A stretch of 64,000 nt of DNA from Gemmobacter megaterium (GTDB lineage: Bacteria; Pseudomonadota; Alphaproteobacteria; Rhodobacterales; Rhodobacteraceae). Made by a program: the position numbers and the translations under genes. This document shows, piece by piece, positions 41,461-49,801 of the stretch. The notes under the pieces are model-generated. The model was not told the DNA's origin, did not search any database, and saw nothing but the letters and a program-made list of their open reading frames with translations. Where the stretch lies: positions 124,001 to 188,000 of the forward strand of contig NZ_FTOT01000002.1 of NCBI RefSeq assembly GCF_900156815.1. The letters run 5' to 3'. Positions within the stretch are counted from its first letter, which is position 1; each line of letters starts with the position of its first letter.

Positions 41461-43608
41461 ATGGCGGAACGCAGTTTCAAGGCCGAAGTCGAACACCTGC
41501 GCAAAGGTGCCGGCGAGACGTTCACCGGCGAGGGGATCCTCGCCATCACCAAGGCGCTGCTGGAAAACGGCGTCGGCTATGTCGGCGGCTATCAGGGGGC
41601 ACCGATCAGCCATCTGATGGACGTGCTGGCCGATGCCGAGGAACTGCTGGGCGAGCTTGGCGTGCGCTTCGAGGCCAATGCCAACGAGGCCGCAGCGGGG
41701 GCCATGCTGGCCGCCTCGGTGCATTATCCCATTCGCGGCGCCATCACCTTTAAGGGACCGGTGGGGGTGAACGTCGCATCCGACGCGCTGGCGAACCTGG
41801 CATCCGGCGGGGTGACGGGCGGCGCGCTGATCATCGTGGGCGAGGATTACGGCGAAGGCTCCAGCATCATGCAGGAACGCACCCACGCCTTTGCGATGAA
41901 ATCGCAGATGTGGCTGCTGGATCCGCGCCCCAACCTGCCGAGCATCGTCAAGGCGGTGGGTCACGGGTTTGAGCTGTCCGAGGCGTCGAACACCCCCGTC
42001 ATGCTGACCGTGCGCATCCGCGCCTGCCATGTGACGGGCAGCTTCGAATGCAAGGACAACCGCGCGCCCACCCTGCCCGTGGCCGAGGCGCTGGCCAATC
42101 CGCGGTCGGATTTCAAGCGCGTCGTGCTGCCGCCCTATTCCTTCGTGCATGAACACGAAAAGATCGACGTGCGCTGGCCCGCAGCGGAAAAATACATCCG
42201 CGACAACCAGTTGAACGAATTTTTCGGGCCCGAGAAGTCCAAGATCGGCTTTGTCCTGCAAGGCGGGATGTACAACAACGTCATCCGCGCGCTGCAACGG
42301 CTGGGGCTGGCCGACATTTTCGGCAATACCGACATCCCGCTCTATGTGCTGAACGTCGCCTATCCGCTGGTCAAGGACGAGTTCCTGGAATTCTGCGAGG
42401 GCAAGGAGTCGATCCTCGTCATCGAGGAAGGCCAGCCCGAATTCATCGAACAGACGCTGACCACCTATCTCTACCGCGCCGGGTCCAAGGTGCAGGTCGA
42501 AGGCAAGGGCATCCTGCCGATGGCCGGGGAATACACCGGCCAGGTGCTGCTGGACAGCATCACCGCCTATCTGAAAAAGGCCGCGCCCGACATGGTGCCC
42601 GCCATGGTCCGCGCCCCCAATCAGGAGGCGCCGCAGATCCCCGATCTGTCCAAGGTCGTGCCGATCCGCCCGCCGGGGTTCTGCACCGGCTGCCCGGAAC
42701 GCCCGATCTTTGCCGCCATCAAGCTGGTGCAGAAGGAACTGGGCAAGCATCAGATCGCCGGCGACATCGGCTGTCACCTGTTCGGCTCGCTGCCACCTTT
42801 CGAGGTGGGCGGCCAGACCATGGGCTATGGCCTGGGTCCTGCGGGCAACGGCGCCTTTGAGGGCGGCGGCAAGAAACGCTCCATCGCCATGGTGGGTGAC
42901 GGCGGCTTCTGGCACAACGGCCTGTCGTCCTCGTTCACCAACATGGCCTTCAACAAGGCCGATGCGGTCGCGGTCGTGGTGGACAACTATTATTCGGCCG
43001 CGACCGGCGGGCAGGACATCATGTCGTCCCGCGCCAAGAACCCGACCAAGGCCACCAACAACCCGATTTCCAAGGCGCTGGAAGGCATTGGCATCAAATG
43101 GGTGCGCCAGATCGACCGCACCTATGACGTGACCCACATGCGTAACGTGCTGCGCGAGGCGCTGACCACCCCGGAAAAGGGCCCCAAGGTCATCGTCGCC
43201 TCGTCGGAATGCATGCTCAACAAGCAGCGCCGGGAAAAGCCGCTGACCGCCAAGGCCATCAAGGACGGTCGCCGGGTGGAAACCCCGCGCTTTGGCGTGG
43301 ACGAGGATATCTGCACCGGCGATCACGCCTGCATGCGGCTGTCGGGCTGCCCCTCGCTGGGCCTCAAGGTGCTGGACGATCCCTTGCGCGACGATCCGGT
43401 CGCCAGCATCGACCAATCCTGCGTCGGCTGCGGCAACTGCGGCGAGGTGGCGGATGCCGCCGTCTTGTGCCCGTCGTTCTACGAGGCGCGGGTGGTGCAC
43501 AACCCCAGCGCCATGGAAACCCGCATCGCCAAATGGCGCGATGGCATCATCGGCTGGCTGCAAGCGCGCCGCGCCGCGCGCCGCCTGAACTTTGGAGAGG
43601 CCGCATGA
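41461..43608 (+). CDS. iorA: Indolepyruvate ferredoxin oxidoreductase, alpha subunit
   Basis: A 715-residue IorA-type protein. The N-terminal pyrimidine-binding domain (GYVGGYQGAPISHLMDVL), the domain II region and the TPP-binding domain (IAMVGDGGFWHNG ... VVVDNYYS) are complete. A C-terminal ferredoxin-like domain holds CVGCGNCGEVADAAVLCPS, a full CxxCxxC cluster site; the other motif, CTGDHACMRLSGCPS, has an altered first CxxC. IorAB oxidatively decarboxylates arylpyruvates (indolepyruvate, phenylpyruvate) to aryl-acetyl-CoA. The neighbours suggest use in aromatic amino acid or indole-related catabolism. The stop overlaps iorB by ATGA. Confidence 0.94.
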   Translation: MAERSFKAEVEHLRKGAGETFTGEGILAITKALLENGVGYVGGYQGAPISHLMDVLADAEELLGELGVRFEANANEAAAGAMLAASVHYPIRGAITFKGPVGVNVASDALANLASGGVTGGALIIVGEDYGEGSSIMQERTHAFAMKSQMWLLDPRPNLPSIVKAVGHGFELSEASNTPVMLTVRIRACHVTGSFECKDNRAPTLPVAEALANPRSDFKRVVLPPYSFVHEHEKIDVRWPAAEKYIRDNQLNEFFGPEKSKIGFVLQGGMYNNVIRALQRLGLADIFGNTDIPLYVLNVAYPLVKDEFLEFCEGKESILVIEEGQPEFIEQTLTTYLYRAGSKVQVEGKGILPMAGEYTGQVLLDSITAYLKKAAPDMVPAMVRAPNQEAPQIPDLSKVVPIRPPGFCTGCPERPIFAAIKLVQKELGKHQIAGDIGCHLFGSLPPFEVGGQTMGYGLGPAGNGAFEGGGKKRSIAMVGDGGFWHNGLSSSFTNMAFNKADAVAVVVDNYYSAATGGQDIMSSRAKNPTKATNNPISKALEGIGIKWVRQIDRTYDVTHMRNVLREALTTPEKGPKVIVASSECMLNKQRREKPLTAKAIKDGRRVETPRFGVDEDICTGDHACMRLSGCPSLGLKVLDDPLRDDPVASIDQSCVGCGNCGEVADAAVLCPSFYEARVVHNPSAMETRIAKWRDGIIGWLQARRAARRLNFGEAA

Positions 43609-45146
43609 ACGCCCCCCTGTCGCACAAGACGCCCGATGCCCGGCTGCAAGGCATCATCAAACTGGCAATCCTGGCCGTGGGCGGTCAGGGCGGCGGCGTC
43701 CTGACCAACTGGATCGAGGATCTGGCCCGCGCCAATGGCTATGCCGCCCAGGCCACCAGCGTGGCCGGCGTGGCCCAACGCACCGGCGCCACGGTCTATT
43801 ACATAGAAATGGCGCCCGCCGCCGGGGGTGTGCCGATTTTCTCGCTGATGCCTGCTGCGGGCGATGTCGATGTGATGATCGCCGCCGAAATGATGGAGGC
43901 TGGCCGCTCGATCATGCGCGGCTTCGTCACCCCGGACCGCACCACCCTGATCGCCTCGACCCACCGCTCGCTGGCGGTGTCGGAAAAGATGGTGCCCGGC
44001 AACGGCATCGCCTCGGCGGACGAGGTGATGGCAGCGGCAGAAATCGCCGCCCGCCGGTTCATCGCGGCGAATTTCGATCAGGTGGCAGTGAAACAGGGCT
44101 CGGTGATCTCCGCCTCGATCTTTGGCGCGCTGGCCGCCTCGGGGGCACTGCCCTTCCCGCGCTCGGCGTTTGAGGATGCGATCCGCGCCGGGGGCAAGGG
44201 GGTCGAGGCCAGCCTGCGCGCCTTCAACGCCGGGTTCGACGCCGCGGTGAACGGCGTTCAGTCCGAGGCCGCGCCGGCCCCGAAACCCATGGCCAAGGCC
44301 GCCGTGTCCGGCCCTGCCCGGCTGAAAACGGAATGGGACAGGCTGGCCGCCCGCGCCGCCGCCCTGCCCGGCCCGGTGGCCGAAATGGCGCTGCCTGGCC
44401 TGGAAAAGGTGGTGGATTTCCAGGATCTTGCCTATGGCACCGAATATCTCGACCGGCTGGACAAGGTGCTGGCGCAAGACCGCGCCGAAAACGGCTGGGC
44501 GCTGGGGCGCGAGGCGGCAAAGTACATCGCCAATGCGCTGTGCTATGACGACATCATCCGCGTGGCCGACCGCAAGACCCGCGCCGCCCGGTTTGCCCGC
44601 ATCAAGGGCGAGATGAAGGTCAAGGACGGCACCCTGATGCAGTTGACCGAATATTTCCATCCGCAGGCCGCCGAGATCAGCGGCATGATGCCCGCGGCCA
44701 TGGGTGCGCGCTGGCAGGCCGACCCGGCGAAAATGGCCCGCCTGACCCGCTGGTTCGACAAGGGCCGCCGCCTGCGCTCCGACAGCCTGACAGCCTATGT
44801 CATGCTCTATGTGCTCGGCGGGATGAAGGGCTGGCGCCGGAAAACCCTGCGCCACCAGCAGGAACAGACCCACCTGCACCGCTGGCTGGAAACGGCCCTG
44901 TCCTACCGCGCTGCAAATTATGACCTGGCGGTCGAGGTGCTGCGCTGCCGCCGCCTGGTCAAGGGCTATTCCGACACCCACAGCCGCGGCCTGTCGAAAT
45001 TCGACCGCGTGCTCGACGGCATCGCGCTGGTGGCCAACCGTGCCGACGCCGCCGACTGGGCCCGCCGCCTGCGCGAAGCGGCGCTCAAGGATGAAGATGG
45101 CACCGATCTGGACGGCGCGATCCAGACCATCCGCAGCTTCGCCTGA
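43605..45146 (+). CDS. iorB: Indolepyruvate ferredoxin oxidoreductase, beta subunit (long form)
   Basis: A 513-residue IorB. The N-terminal gamma-type domain (IKLAILAVGGQGGGVLTNWIEDLA, residues about 18-210) is the standard IorB; after an Ala/Pro linker a large extra domain (about 240-510, the DUF6537 type) follows, with GTEYLDRLDKVLAQD and RLRSDSLTAYVMLYVLGGMKGWRRKTLRH. This long form is common in aerobic proteobacteria; archaeal IorB is only about 200 residues. It is coupled to iorA by ATGA and ends the operon at a 10-bp terminator. Confidence 0.93.
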   Translation: MNAPLSHKTPDARLQGIIKLAILAVGGQGGGVLTNWIEDLARANGYAAQATSVAGVAQRTGATVYYIEMAPAAGGVPIFSLMPAAGDVDVMIAAEMMEAGRSIMRGFVTPDRTTLIASTHRSLAVSEKMVPGNGIASADEVMAAAEIAARRFIAANFDQVAVKQGSVISASIFGALAASGALPFPRSAFEDAIRAGGKGVEASLRAFNAGFDAAVNGVQSEAAPAPKPMAKAAVSGPARLKTEWDRLAARAAALPGPVAEMALPGLEKVVDFQDLAYGTEYLDRLDKVLAQDRAENGWALGREAAKYIANALCYDDIIRVADRKTRAARFARIKGEMKVKDGTLMQLTEYFHPQAAEISGMMPAAMGARWQADPAKMARLTRWFDKGRRLRSDSLTAYVMLYVLGGMKGWRRKTLRHQQEQTHLHRWLETALSYRAANYDLAVEVLRCRRLVKGYSDTHSRGLSKFDRVLDGIALVANRADAADWARRLREAALKDEDGTDLDGAIQTIRSFA

Positions 45147-45168
45147 CCACCCGCCATCCGCATCGGAA

Positions 45169-45192
45169 AAGGGGCGCCGCAAGGCGCCCCTT
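45169..45192 (+). terminator. Terminator after iorB
   Basis: A perfect 10-bp stem AAGGGGCGCC / GGCGCCCCTT with a GCAA loop, 23 bases after the stop. Confidence 0.88.
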
Positions 45193-45246
45193 CATGTCAT
45201 GCACTGCTGTCAGCGCCCGCCCAGGGGCCTTGCCCTTCCGCCCCCA

Positions 45247-45277
45247 TTCATCTTGCCGAAAATACCCCACGGGGAGG
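45247..45277 (-). repeat. Dispersed intergenic repeat, copy near 45.25 kb
   Basis: Read on the minus strand: CCTCCCCGTGGGGTA, TTTTCGGCAAGATGAA. It lies downstream of the flavin-monooxygenase gene that ends at 45341, right after the hairpin at 45280-45302. Confidence 0.82.
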
Positions 45278-45279
45278 TC

Positions 45280-45302
45280 TGGAGGGGTGTGAAACCCCTC
45301 CA
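45280..45302 (-). terminator. Hairpin downstream of the RutA-like gene
   Basis: TGGAGGGGT (45280-45288) pairs perfectly with ACCCCTCCA (45294-45302), loop GTGAA. It sits between the gene end and the dispersed repeat copy. Confidence 0.65.
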
Positions 45303-45340
45303 GCGCCGGGGCCGGGCGTTCCCGTTCCGGCCCTCGCGCC

Positions 45341-46432
45341 TCAGCGGATGCCCGCCTTGGCCAGACGCGGCAGAACCTCGTCGGCGAAATAGGGGAACTC
45401 CTTGACATAATTGACAAAGGACAGCGTGGTCCCGGCCAGCCCGGCCTCGTGCAGGCTGATGATGCCCGCAGCCACCTGATCCGGCGTGCCGATCAACGGA
45501 AAGCCGCCATGCCCCAGCGCCATGCCAAAGCGCATCTGCGCCAGCAGGTCATGCGGGAACGACAGGGCAAAGGCGAATTGCAGCTTGATCAGGTTGTCGG
45601 TGGCTTCCCAATCCGCATTCTCGTCCACCACATAGTGGACGTAATCGCGCGCCTCTTTCTCGGTCGGGCGGCAGACCACATGGCTGAAGGTCAGCACATT
45701 GACATCGCGGCCCTTGGCGGCGGCCTGGGCCTTCAACTCGCCGATCTCGGTCTTGGTGCGGCCCAGGTCGATGGCGGGGGTAAACAGGAAATTCGCGTTG
45801 CTGGTGGCAAAGTCGCGGCCCTGCGGCGAGCCTGCGGCATTGATGATCGGCACATCGCCGCGCACCGGCGCAGGGCGGCCCTTCTGCCCGCGGATATTCT
45901 TGAAATACGTCCCGTCCCAGTCGAAATGTTCTTCGGATTTCCAGACCTTGCGGATCAGATCGAACCATTCCTGCGCATAGCCGTAGCGGGTTTCGTGATC
46001 ATCGGCAAAGGCGATGCCCATGGCATCATATTCCGGCTTGTTCCAGCCGGCGACGATGTTCAGCCCGGCCCGGCCGTGGCCGATCTGGTCGATGGTCGCA
46101 ATCTGCTTGGCCACCACGATCGGGTGGTTCGCCGTGGTGTGGATGGTCGCAAACACCGTCAGGTTCTTGGTCGAGGCCAGCAGGCCCGCGGCCCAGGTCA
46201 TCGTCTCCAGCACGCCGCCATGAAAATCGGTCGGGCCGCCATAGCCGATCCAGCGCGCGATGGGCAGCATGAAGTCGATCCCGGCTTCGTCCAGCATCTT
46301 GGCCAGCGTGACGTTGCTGTCCCAACTCGCATCCCAGCGGTCGGGGATCTGCGTGGGTGTCATGCCCGACGAACAGTTGGTGGAAAAGGTGCCCAGCTTG
46401 AAGCCGCCGGTGGTCATCCGGTTTACAGTCAT
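45341..46432 (-). CDS. LLM-class flavin-dependent monooxygenase, RutA-like subgroup
   Basis: A 363-residue bacterial-luciferase-fold enzyme that would use FMNH2 from a reductase. ARWIGYGGPTDFHGGVLETMTWAAGL, ATIDQIGHGRAGLNIVAGWNKPEYDAMG and FNWDGTYF-like HFDWDGTYFKN match RutA (pyrimidine ring-opening) and SfnG-type enzymes. The rest of the rut operon is absent, so pyrimidines are only one option; a nitrogen heterocycle or a sulfone is also possible. It starts at 46432 with AGGGA upstream and is divergent from a winged-helix regulator. The flavin reductase encoded at 47105 could supply its cofactor. Confidence 0.88.
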   Translation of the reverse strand: MTVNRMTTGGFKLGTFSTNCSSGMTPTQIPDRWDASWDSNVTLAKMLDEAGIDFMLPIARWIGYGGPTDFHGGVLETMTWAAGLLASTKNLTVFATIHTTANHPIVVAKQIATIDQIGHGRAGLNIVAGWNKPEYDAMGIAFADDHETRYGYAQEWFDLIRKVWKSEEHFDWDGTYFKNIRGQKGRPAPVRGDVPIINAAGSPQGRDFATSNANFLFTPAIDLGRTKTEIGELKAQAAAKGRDVNVLTFSHVVCRPTEKEARDYVHYVVDENADWEATDNLIKLQFAFALSFPHDLLAQMRFGMALGHGGFPLIGTPDQVAAGIISLHEAGLAGTTLSFVNYVKEFPYFADEVLPRLAKAGIR

Positions 46433-46475
46433 TGCAAACGTCCCTGTTGAGGTTTGGTGGTATTTTATGATTGAA

Positions 46476-46503
46476 AGTCTATCTTAAAATCGCATTGCGT
46501 CAA
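46476..46503 (-). promoter_or_regulatory. Candidate promoter of the RutA-like gene
   Basis: On the minus strand a -35 TTGACG (46503-46498) and a -10 TAGACT (46481-46476) are separated by 16 bases, in an AT-rich part of the divergent intergenic region. Confidence 0.45.
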
Positions 46504-46546
46504 CAGGATTGTCAGACCATGCTCCGCCCGTGCAAGGAGGCCCGCC

Positions 46547-47101
46547 ATGGCAGAGAAACCCGAGTTTTCCCAAAAGGATAACACCAGGACGGGCGAGGAT
46601 TTCACCTGGCATCTGGCGCATGGCGGCCCCGAGGCGGCGACGGCCGAGATGGAATTTGCCATCATGCGCGCCTTCGAAGGCTTTGGGCGCTGGCAGTCGG
46701 AATGTCTGGCGGCGGTGTGCGATCTGGCGGCGACGGGGCCGGAAAACGCCATGCTGCACATCATCCGCATGAACGAACGGCCGAAGTCGATCAAGGACAT
46801 TGCCCGGCTGATGAACCGCGATGATGTGCCCAACATCCAGTATTCCCTGCGCAAGCTGATCGGCGCCGGGCTGGTGGAGCGCAAAGGGTCGGGGCGCAGC
46901 GGCGTGACCTATGAGGTGACGCAGGCGGGCCGCCGCGTCACCGATGACTACAGCGACGTCCGCCGCCGCCTGCTGATTGCCGCGATCACCGCACAACCGG
47001 GCCTCGCCGAACGGCTGACAGAGGCGACGCGCACCCTGACCCAGTTGACCGGCGTCTATGAAGAAGTGGCCCGCGTCGCCGCAACCCGGCGACGCGGATA
47101 G
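46547..47101 (+). CDS. Winged-helix (MarR-like) transcriptional regulator
   Basis: A 184-residue regulator. ENAMLHIIRMNERPKSIKDIARLMNRDDVPNIQYSLRKLIGAGLVERKGSGRSGVTYEVT is a MarR-like winged helix (about residues 66-125). GCAAGGAGG precedes the ATG. It is divergent from the RutA-like monooxygenase and convergent, with three bases between, with the flavin reductase gene. Proteins of this type are often found next to flavin-reductase/monooxygenase genes. It may control both neighbours; the ligand is unknown. Confidence 0.87.
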   Translation: MAEKPEFSQKDNTRTGEDFTWHLAHGGPEAATAEMEFAIMRAFEGFGRWQSECLAAVCDLAATGPENAMLHIIRMNERPKSIKDIARLMNRDDVPNIQYSLRKLIGAGLVERKGSGRSGVTYEVTQAGRRVTDDYSDVRRRLLIAAITAQPGLAERLTEATRTLTQLTGVYEEVARVAATRRRG

Positions 47102-47104
47102 CTG

Positions 47105-47599
47105 TCAGATCGGTTCCAGCCGGTGAAAGCGCGACTGTTCATAGACCAGCGGCGCCCCGTCATTCAGCCGAACGCCGACGATGCGCCCGATCATCACGGT
47201 ATGCGATCCCGCCTGCACCTGTTCGGCGACCTCGCAGCAGAAGGTGACGACGGCATCGGCCAGCATCGGCAAGCCGCGTTCGCAGGTCAGCCAGCGGCCT
47301 TGGGCAAACTTGTCCTCGCCTGTCACACCGCCTGCCCCGGCAAAACGCATGGCGGTGCTGCCACCATCCCCGGCCAGCAGCGACACGTTGAACATGCCCG
47401 TGTCGGCCACCATGGCGCAGGTGCCGGTCGCCCGGTTCAGGCACACCAGCAGGCTGGGCGGATCGGCCGTGACCGAACATACGGCGGTGGCGGTGATCCC
47501 ACGCCGCTCACCCCCTCCTGCGGTGGTGATGATCGTCACCGCGCCGGGAAACCGGGCCATCGCGGCCCGGAAGGTGGCGGCATCTACCGGCACGCCCAT
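47105..47599 (-). CDS. Flavin reductase (StyB/HpaC-like)
   Basis: A 164-residue FMN-binding split-barrel protein. FRAAMARFPGAVTIITTAGGGERRGITATAVCSVTADPPSLLVCLN is the typical start of NAD(P)H:flavin oxidoreductases of two-component monooxygenases. The start at 47599 follows the StyA-like gene after one base; an in-frame upstream extension belongs to another gene. It should deliver reduced FAD to the StyA-like monooxygenase, as StyB does for StyA and IifD for IifC. Confidence 0.92.
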   Translation of the reverse strand: MGVPVDAATFRAAMARFPGAVTIITTAGGGERRGITATAVCSVTADPPSLLVCLNRATGTCAMVADTGMFNVSLLAGDGGSTAMRFAGAGGVTGEDKFAQGRWLTCERGLPMLADAVVTFCCEVAEQVQAGSHTVMIGRIVGVRLNDGAPLVYEQSRFHRLEPI

Positions 47600-47600
47600 G

Positions 47601-48836
47601 TCACGCCGCCTTGCGCAGATCGGCCAGATAGGCCCCGGCCGCATCCGGATCGGCAAACCACGGGAAGAAGTCGCGCGGATCGTCAAAGGCATTGGCCATG
47701 CGCTGCGCCAGTTCCGGGACGGCGCAGGCCGTTCCCATGATCTCCAGCACAAAGGGCGGCGGGGGTTGCAGCATCATGTTGGTCCAGCGCACGACCCATT
47801 GGGCATAGTCCCAGAACCGCTCGAACGTGGCGCGCATGAATGCCTCGTCATAGGCGCGCTCGCCGTGGCTCAGGATGCACTGCAAATAGACCGCCGCCGC
47901 CTTGGAGGCATTGTTGGACCCCTGCCCGGTGATCGGATCGTTCAGGCAAACCGCATCGCCCAGCCCCAACACCTTGCGCCCCGACGGCAGCGTGGCGACC
48001 GGATGGCGCACCGTGGGCGGAAAGCGACCGGCCAGAATGCCGTTCGGATCGGTCAGTTCGCAGCCCTTCGAGCGTTCGTATTCCCATGGCAGAAAGGTCT
48101 TGAGCACCCACAACGATTTTTCCAGATGCTGCTCGGGCGTCTTCACATCGGCCCAGCAATCCATCGGGCCGCCTGGGATGCCCTCCAGCACCATGATCTC
48201 GCACGGGCCGGTGGTGGTCAGCGACGGAAAGACGAAATATTCGCCCACGCCGGGGATCAGGTTGAACTCCACCGCCGAATGCGGCGCGCGCGGGGTCATG
48301 CCCGTGACATAGGTCAATGCCAGCGCACGCTGCGGCTTGTCAAAGGGCGAGCGGTCGGGATCGCGGGTGAACAACTGGCCGATCTCGCCCTTGCCAGAAG
48401 CGACGATGACCAGATCATCCTCGCGCGCAAAGGTTTCCAGTTCGGCAATCCCGGCATCCTTGATGACCAGTTGCCCGCCCAGTTTCTGGAATTCCTCCAG
48501 CCAGCGGGGCATCTTGACCCGCTGGTCCACGGCATAGGCGTTCTTGTCCAGCTTGCCGGTCCAGTCGATCAGTTTTTCGCCCGGCTTCTCGGGATGGGGC
48601 ACGATGAAGTTGATGCCCTGCACCGGCGGGCAACTGTCGGACCAGAAATCTATTCCCAGATCGCGCTCATGCTGGACCGAGTTGGAAAACATGCACTGGC
48701 TGGACAGAACCTTGCCGTTGGCAATCTCCTCGCCGGTGCGGTTCTGCACGACGCGCACCTGATGGCCGGCCTTCAGCAGGCCGATGGCAACCATCAACCC
48801 CGATTGTCCGCCACCGACGATGGTGAATCTCCGCAT
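47601..48836 (-). CDS. StyA/indole-epoxidase-like FAD-dependent monooxygenase
   Basis: A 411-residue external flavoprotein monooxygenase of the styrene/indole monooxygenase family (group E). FTIVGGGQSGLMVAIGLLKAGHQV binds FAD; QNRTGEEIANGKVLSSQCMFSNSVQHERDLG and GDAVCLNDPITGQGSNNASKAA correspond to StyA blocks. Members epoxidise styrene, or indole to indole-2,3-epoxide (giving indigo or the dihydrodiol). The start at 48836 has GGGAG six bases upstream; ATG at 48842 sits too close to it. The order monooxygenase-flavin reductase with an SDR upstream and a divergent AraC gene resembles the Acinetobacter iif indole cluster. Confidence 0.88.
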   Translation of the reverse strand: MRRFTIVGGGQSGLMVAIGLLKAGHQVRVVQNRTGEEIANGKVLSSQCMFSNSVQHERDLGIDFWSDSCPPVQGINFIVPHPEKPGEKLIDWTGKLDKNAYAVDQRVKMPRWLEEFQKLGGQLVIKDAGIAELETFAREDDLVIVASGKGEIGQLFTRDPDRSPFDKPQRALALTYVTGMTPRAPHSAVEFNLIPGVGEYFVFPSLTTTGPCEIMVLEGIPGGPMDCWADVKTPEQHLEKSLWVLKTFLPWEYERSKGCELTDPNGILAGRFPPTVRHPVATLPSGRKVLGLGDAVCLNDPITGQGSNNASKAAAVYLQCILSHGERAYDEAFMRATFERFWDYAQWVVRWTNMMLQPPPPFVLEIMGTACAVPELAQRMANAFDDPRDFFPWFADPDAAGAYLADLRKAA

Positions 48837-48859
48837 AGTCATCTCCCTGTTATTGTTGA

Positions 48860-49636
48860 TCATTCCATCAGTTTAGGAATGGCGGGCACCGCCTGTTCCG
48901 GGCCCATGGCGGTATAGCCGCCATCGACGCAGATATCGGTGCCGGTGATAAAGCTGGCCTCGTCCGAACACAGGAACAGCACGCTTTGCGCCACTTCCTC
49001 GGGGTTGCCCACCCGGCCCAGCAGGTGAAACGGTGCGGCCACGGCATCGGTCTTGGCGCGGTTGCCGCCGGTAAGCTGATCCATGATGTTCGACCAGGTC
49101 CAGCCGGGCGACACGGCATTCACCCGGATGCCATCAGGCGCCAGATCCATCGCCTGATTGCGCGTCAGTTGCAGGATCGCCGCCTTGGACACCGGATACA
49201 GCCACCGCCCGGTCTGTGCCACGCGGCTGGAAATCGAGCCGAAGTTGACGATCGCGCCCTTGTTGCGTGCCAGTTCCGCCCGCGCGGCCTGCATCAGCAT
49301 GACCGAGCCGACAATATTGACATCCAGCGCCTCCAGCCATTCCGACCGGGTCGAGGCGGCGCCATTGTCCAGATAGGTGCAGGCGACATTGACCAGAAAG
49401 TCGATGCGGCCCCATTTTTCGGTGGTGGCTGCGACCAGCGCGGCAATATCCTCGTCGCTGCGCACATCGCAACGGGTAAAGGCCACGCCATCGCCCTCCA
49501 TCGCGCGGCCAGCCTCTTCGGCAATGTCCGCCACCATCACCCGCACGCCTGCGGCGGTGAACGCCTGCACCACCGCCTGCCCGATCTTGGTGGCGCCGCC
49601 TGGCACGATGGCAACCTTGCCTTGCAATCCCCGCAT
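48860..49636 (-). CDS. Short-chain dehydrogenase/reductase
   Basis: A 258-residue classical-size SDR. The cofactor loop reads [12 protein letters not shown] (usual TGxxxGIG), the catalytic SISSR...WLYPVSKAA gives Ser, YxxxK, and the C-terminal VDGGYTA is standard. The NNAG element is replaced by NVACTY. The SDR would act on the product of the StyA-like enzyme, for example a cis-dihydrodiol, as IifB is reported to do in Acinetobacter. The start at 49636 ([11 protein letters not shown]) follows GGGA. The StyA-like gene begins 23 bases after its stop. Confidence 0.9.
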   Translation of the reverse strand: MRGLQGKVAIVPGGATKIGQAVVQAFTAAGVRVMVADIAEEAGRAMEGDGVAFTRCDVRSDEDIAALVAATTEKWGRIDFLVNVACTYLDNGAASTRSEWLEALDVNIVGSVMLMQAARAELARNKGAIVNFGSISSRVAQTGRWLYPVSKAAILQLTRNQAMDLAPDGIRVNAVSPGWTWSNIMDQLTGGNRAKTDAVAAPFHLLGRVGNPEEVAQSVLFLCSDEASFITGTDICVDGGYTAMGPEQAVPAIPKLME

Positions 49637-49655
49637 GTCCCGCTCCCTGGTCTGT

Positions 49656-49666
49656 TTGAATTTCAA
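49656..49666. promoter_or_regulatory. Palindrome in the SDR/AraC divergent region
   Basis: TTGAA-T-TTCAA is a perfect 11-base palindrome 20 bases upstream of the SDR gene in the 165-bp divergent region. It may be an operator for the AraC-type regulator, although AraC sites are more often direct repeats. Confidence 0.3.
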
Positions 49667-49801
49667 GCAGTCTTGGGCCAAGGCGCCTGCCCCGCTATCC
49701 GGCGCCCGCAGAGACTATCCGGAAAACGAAAAAATCTGGCGCGGGGCTGCGCGATTCTGCCACAGACGTGATACGCTGGCGTCACAACAGGGAAACCAGC
49801 G

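Noticed and set aside
40942-43563. Minus-strand open frame of 873 codons opposite iorA
   Set aside because: It is the complement of a complete IorA gene with all cofactor motifs; the antisense translation has no recognisable domain.
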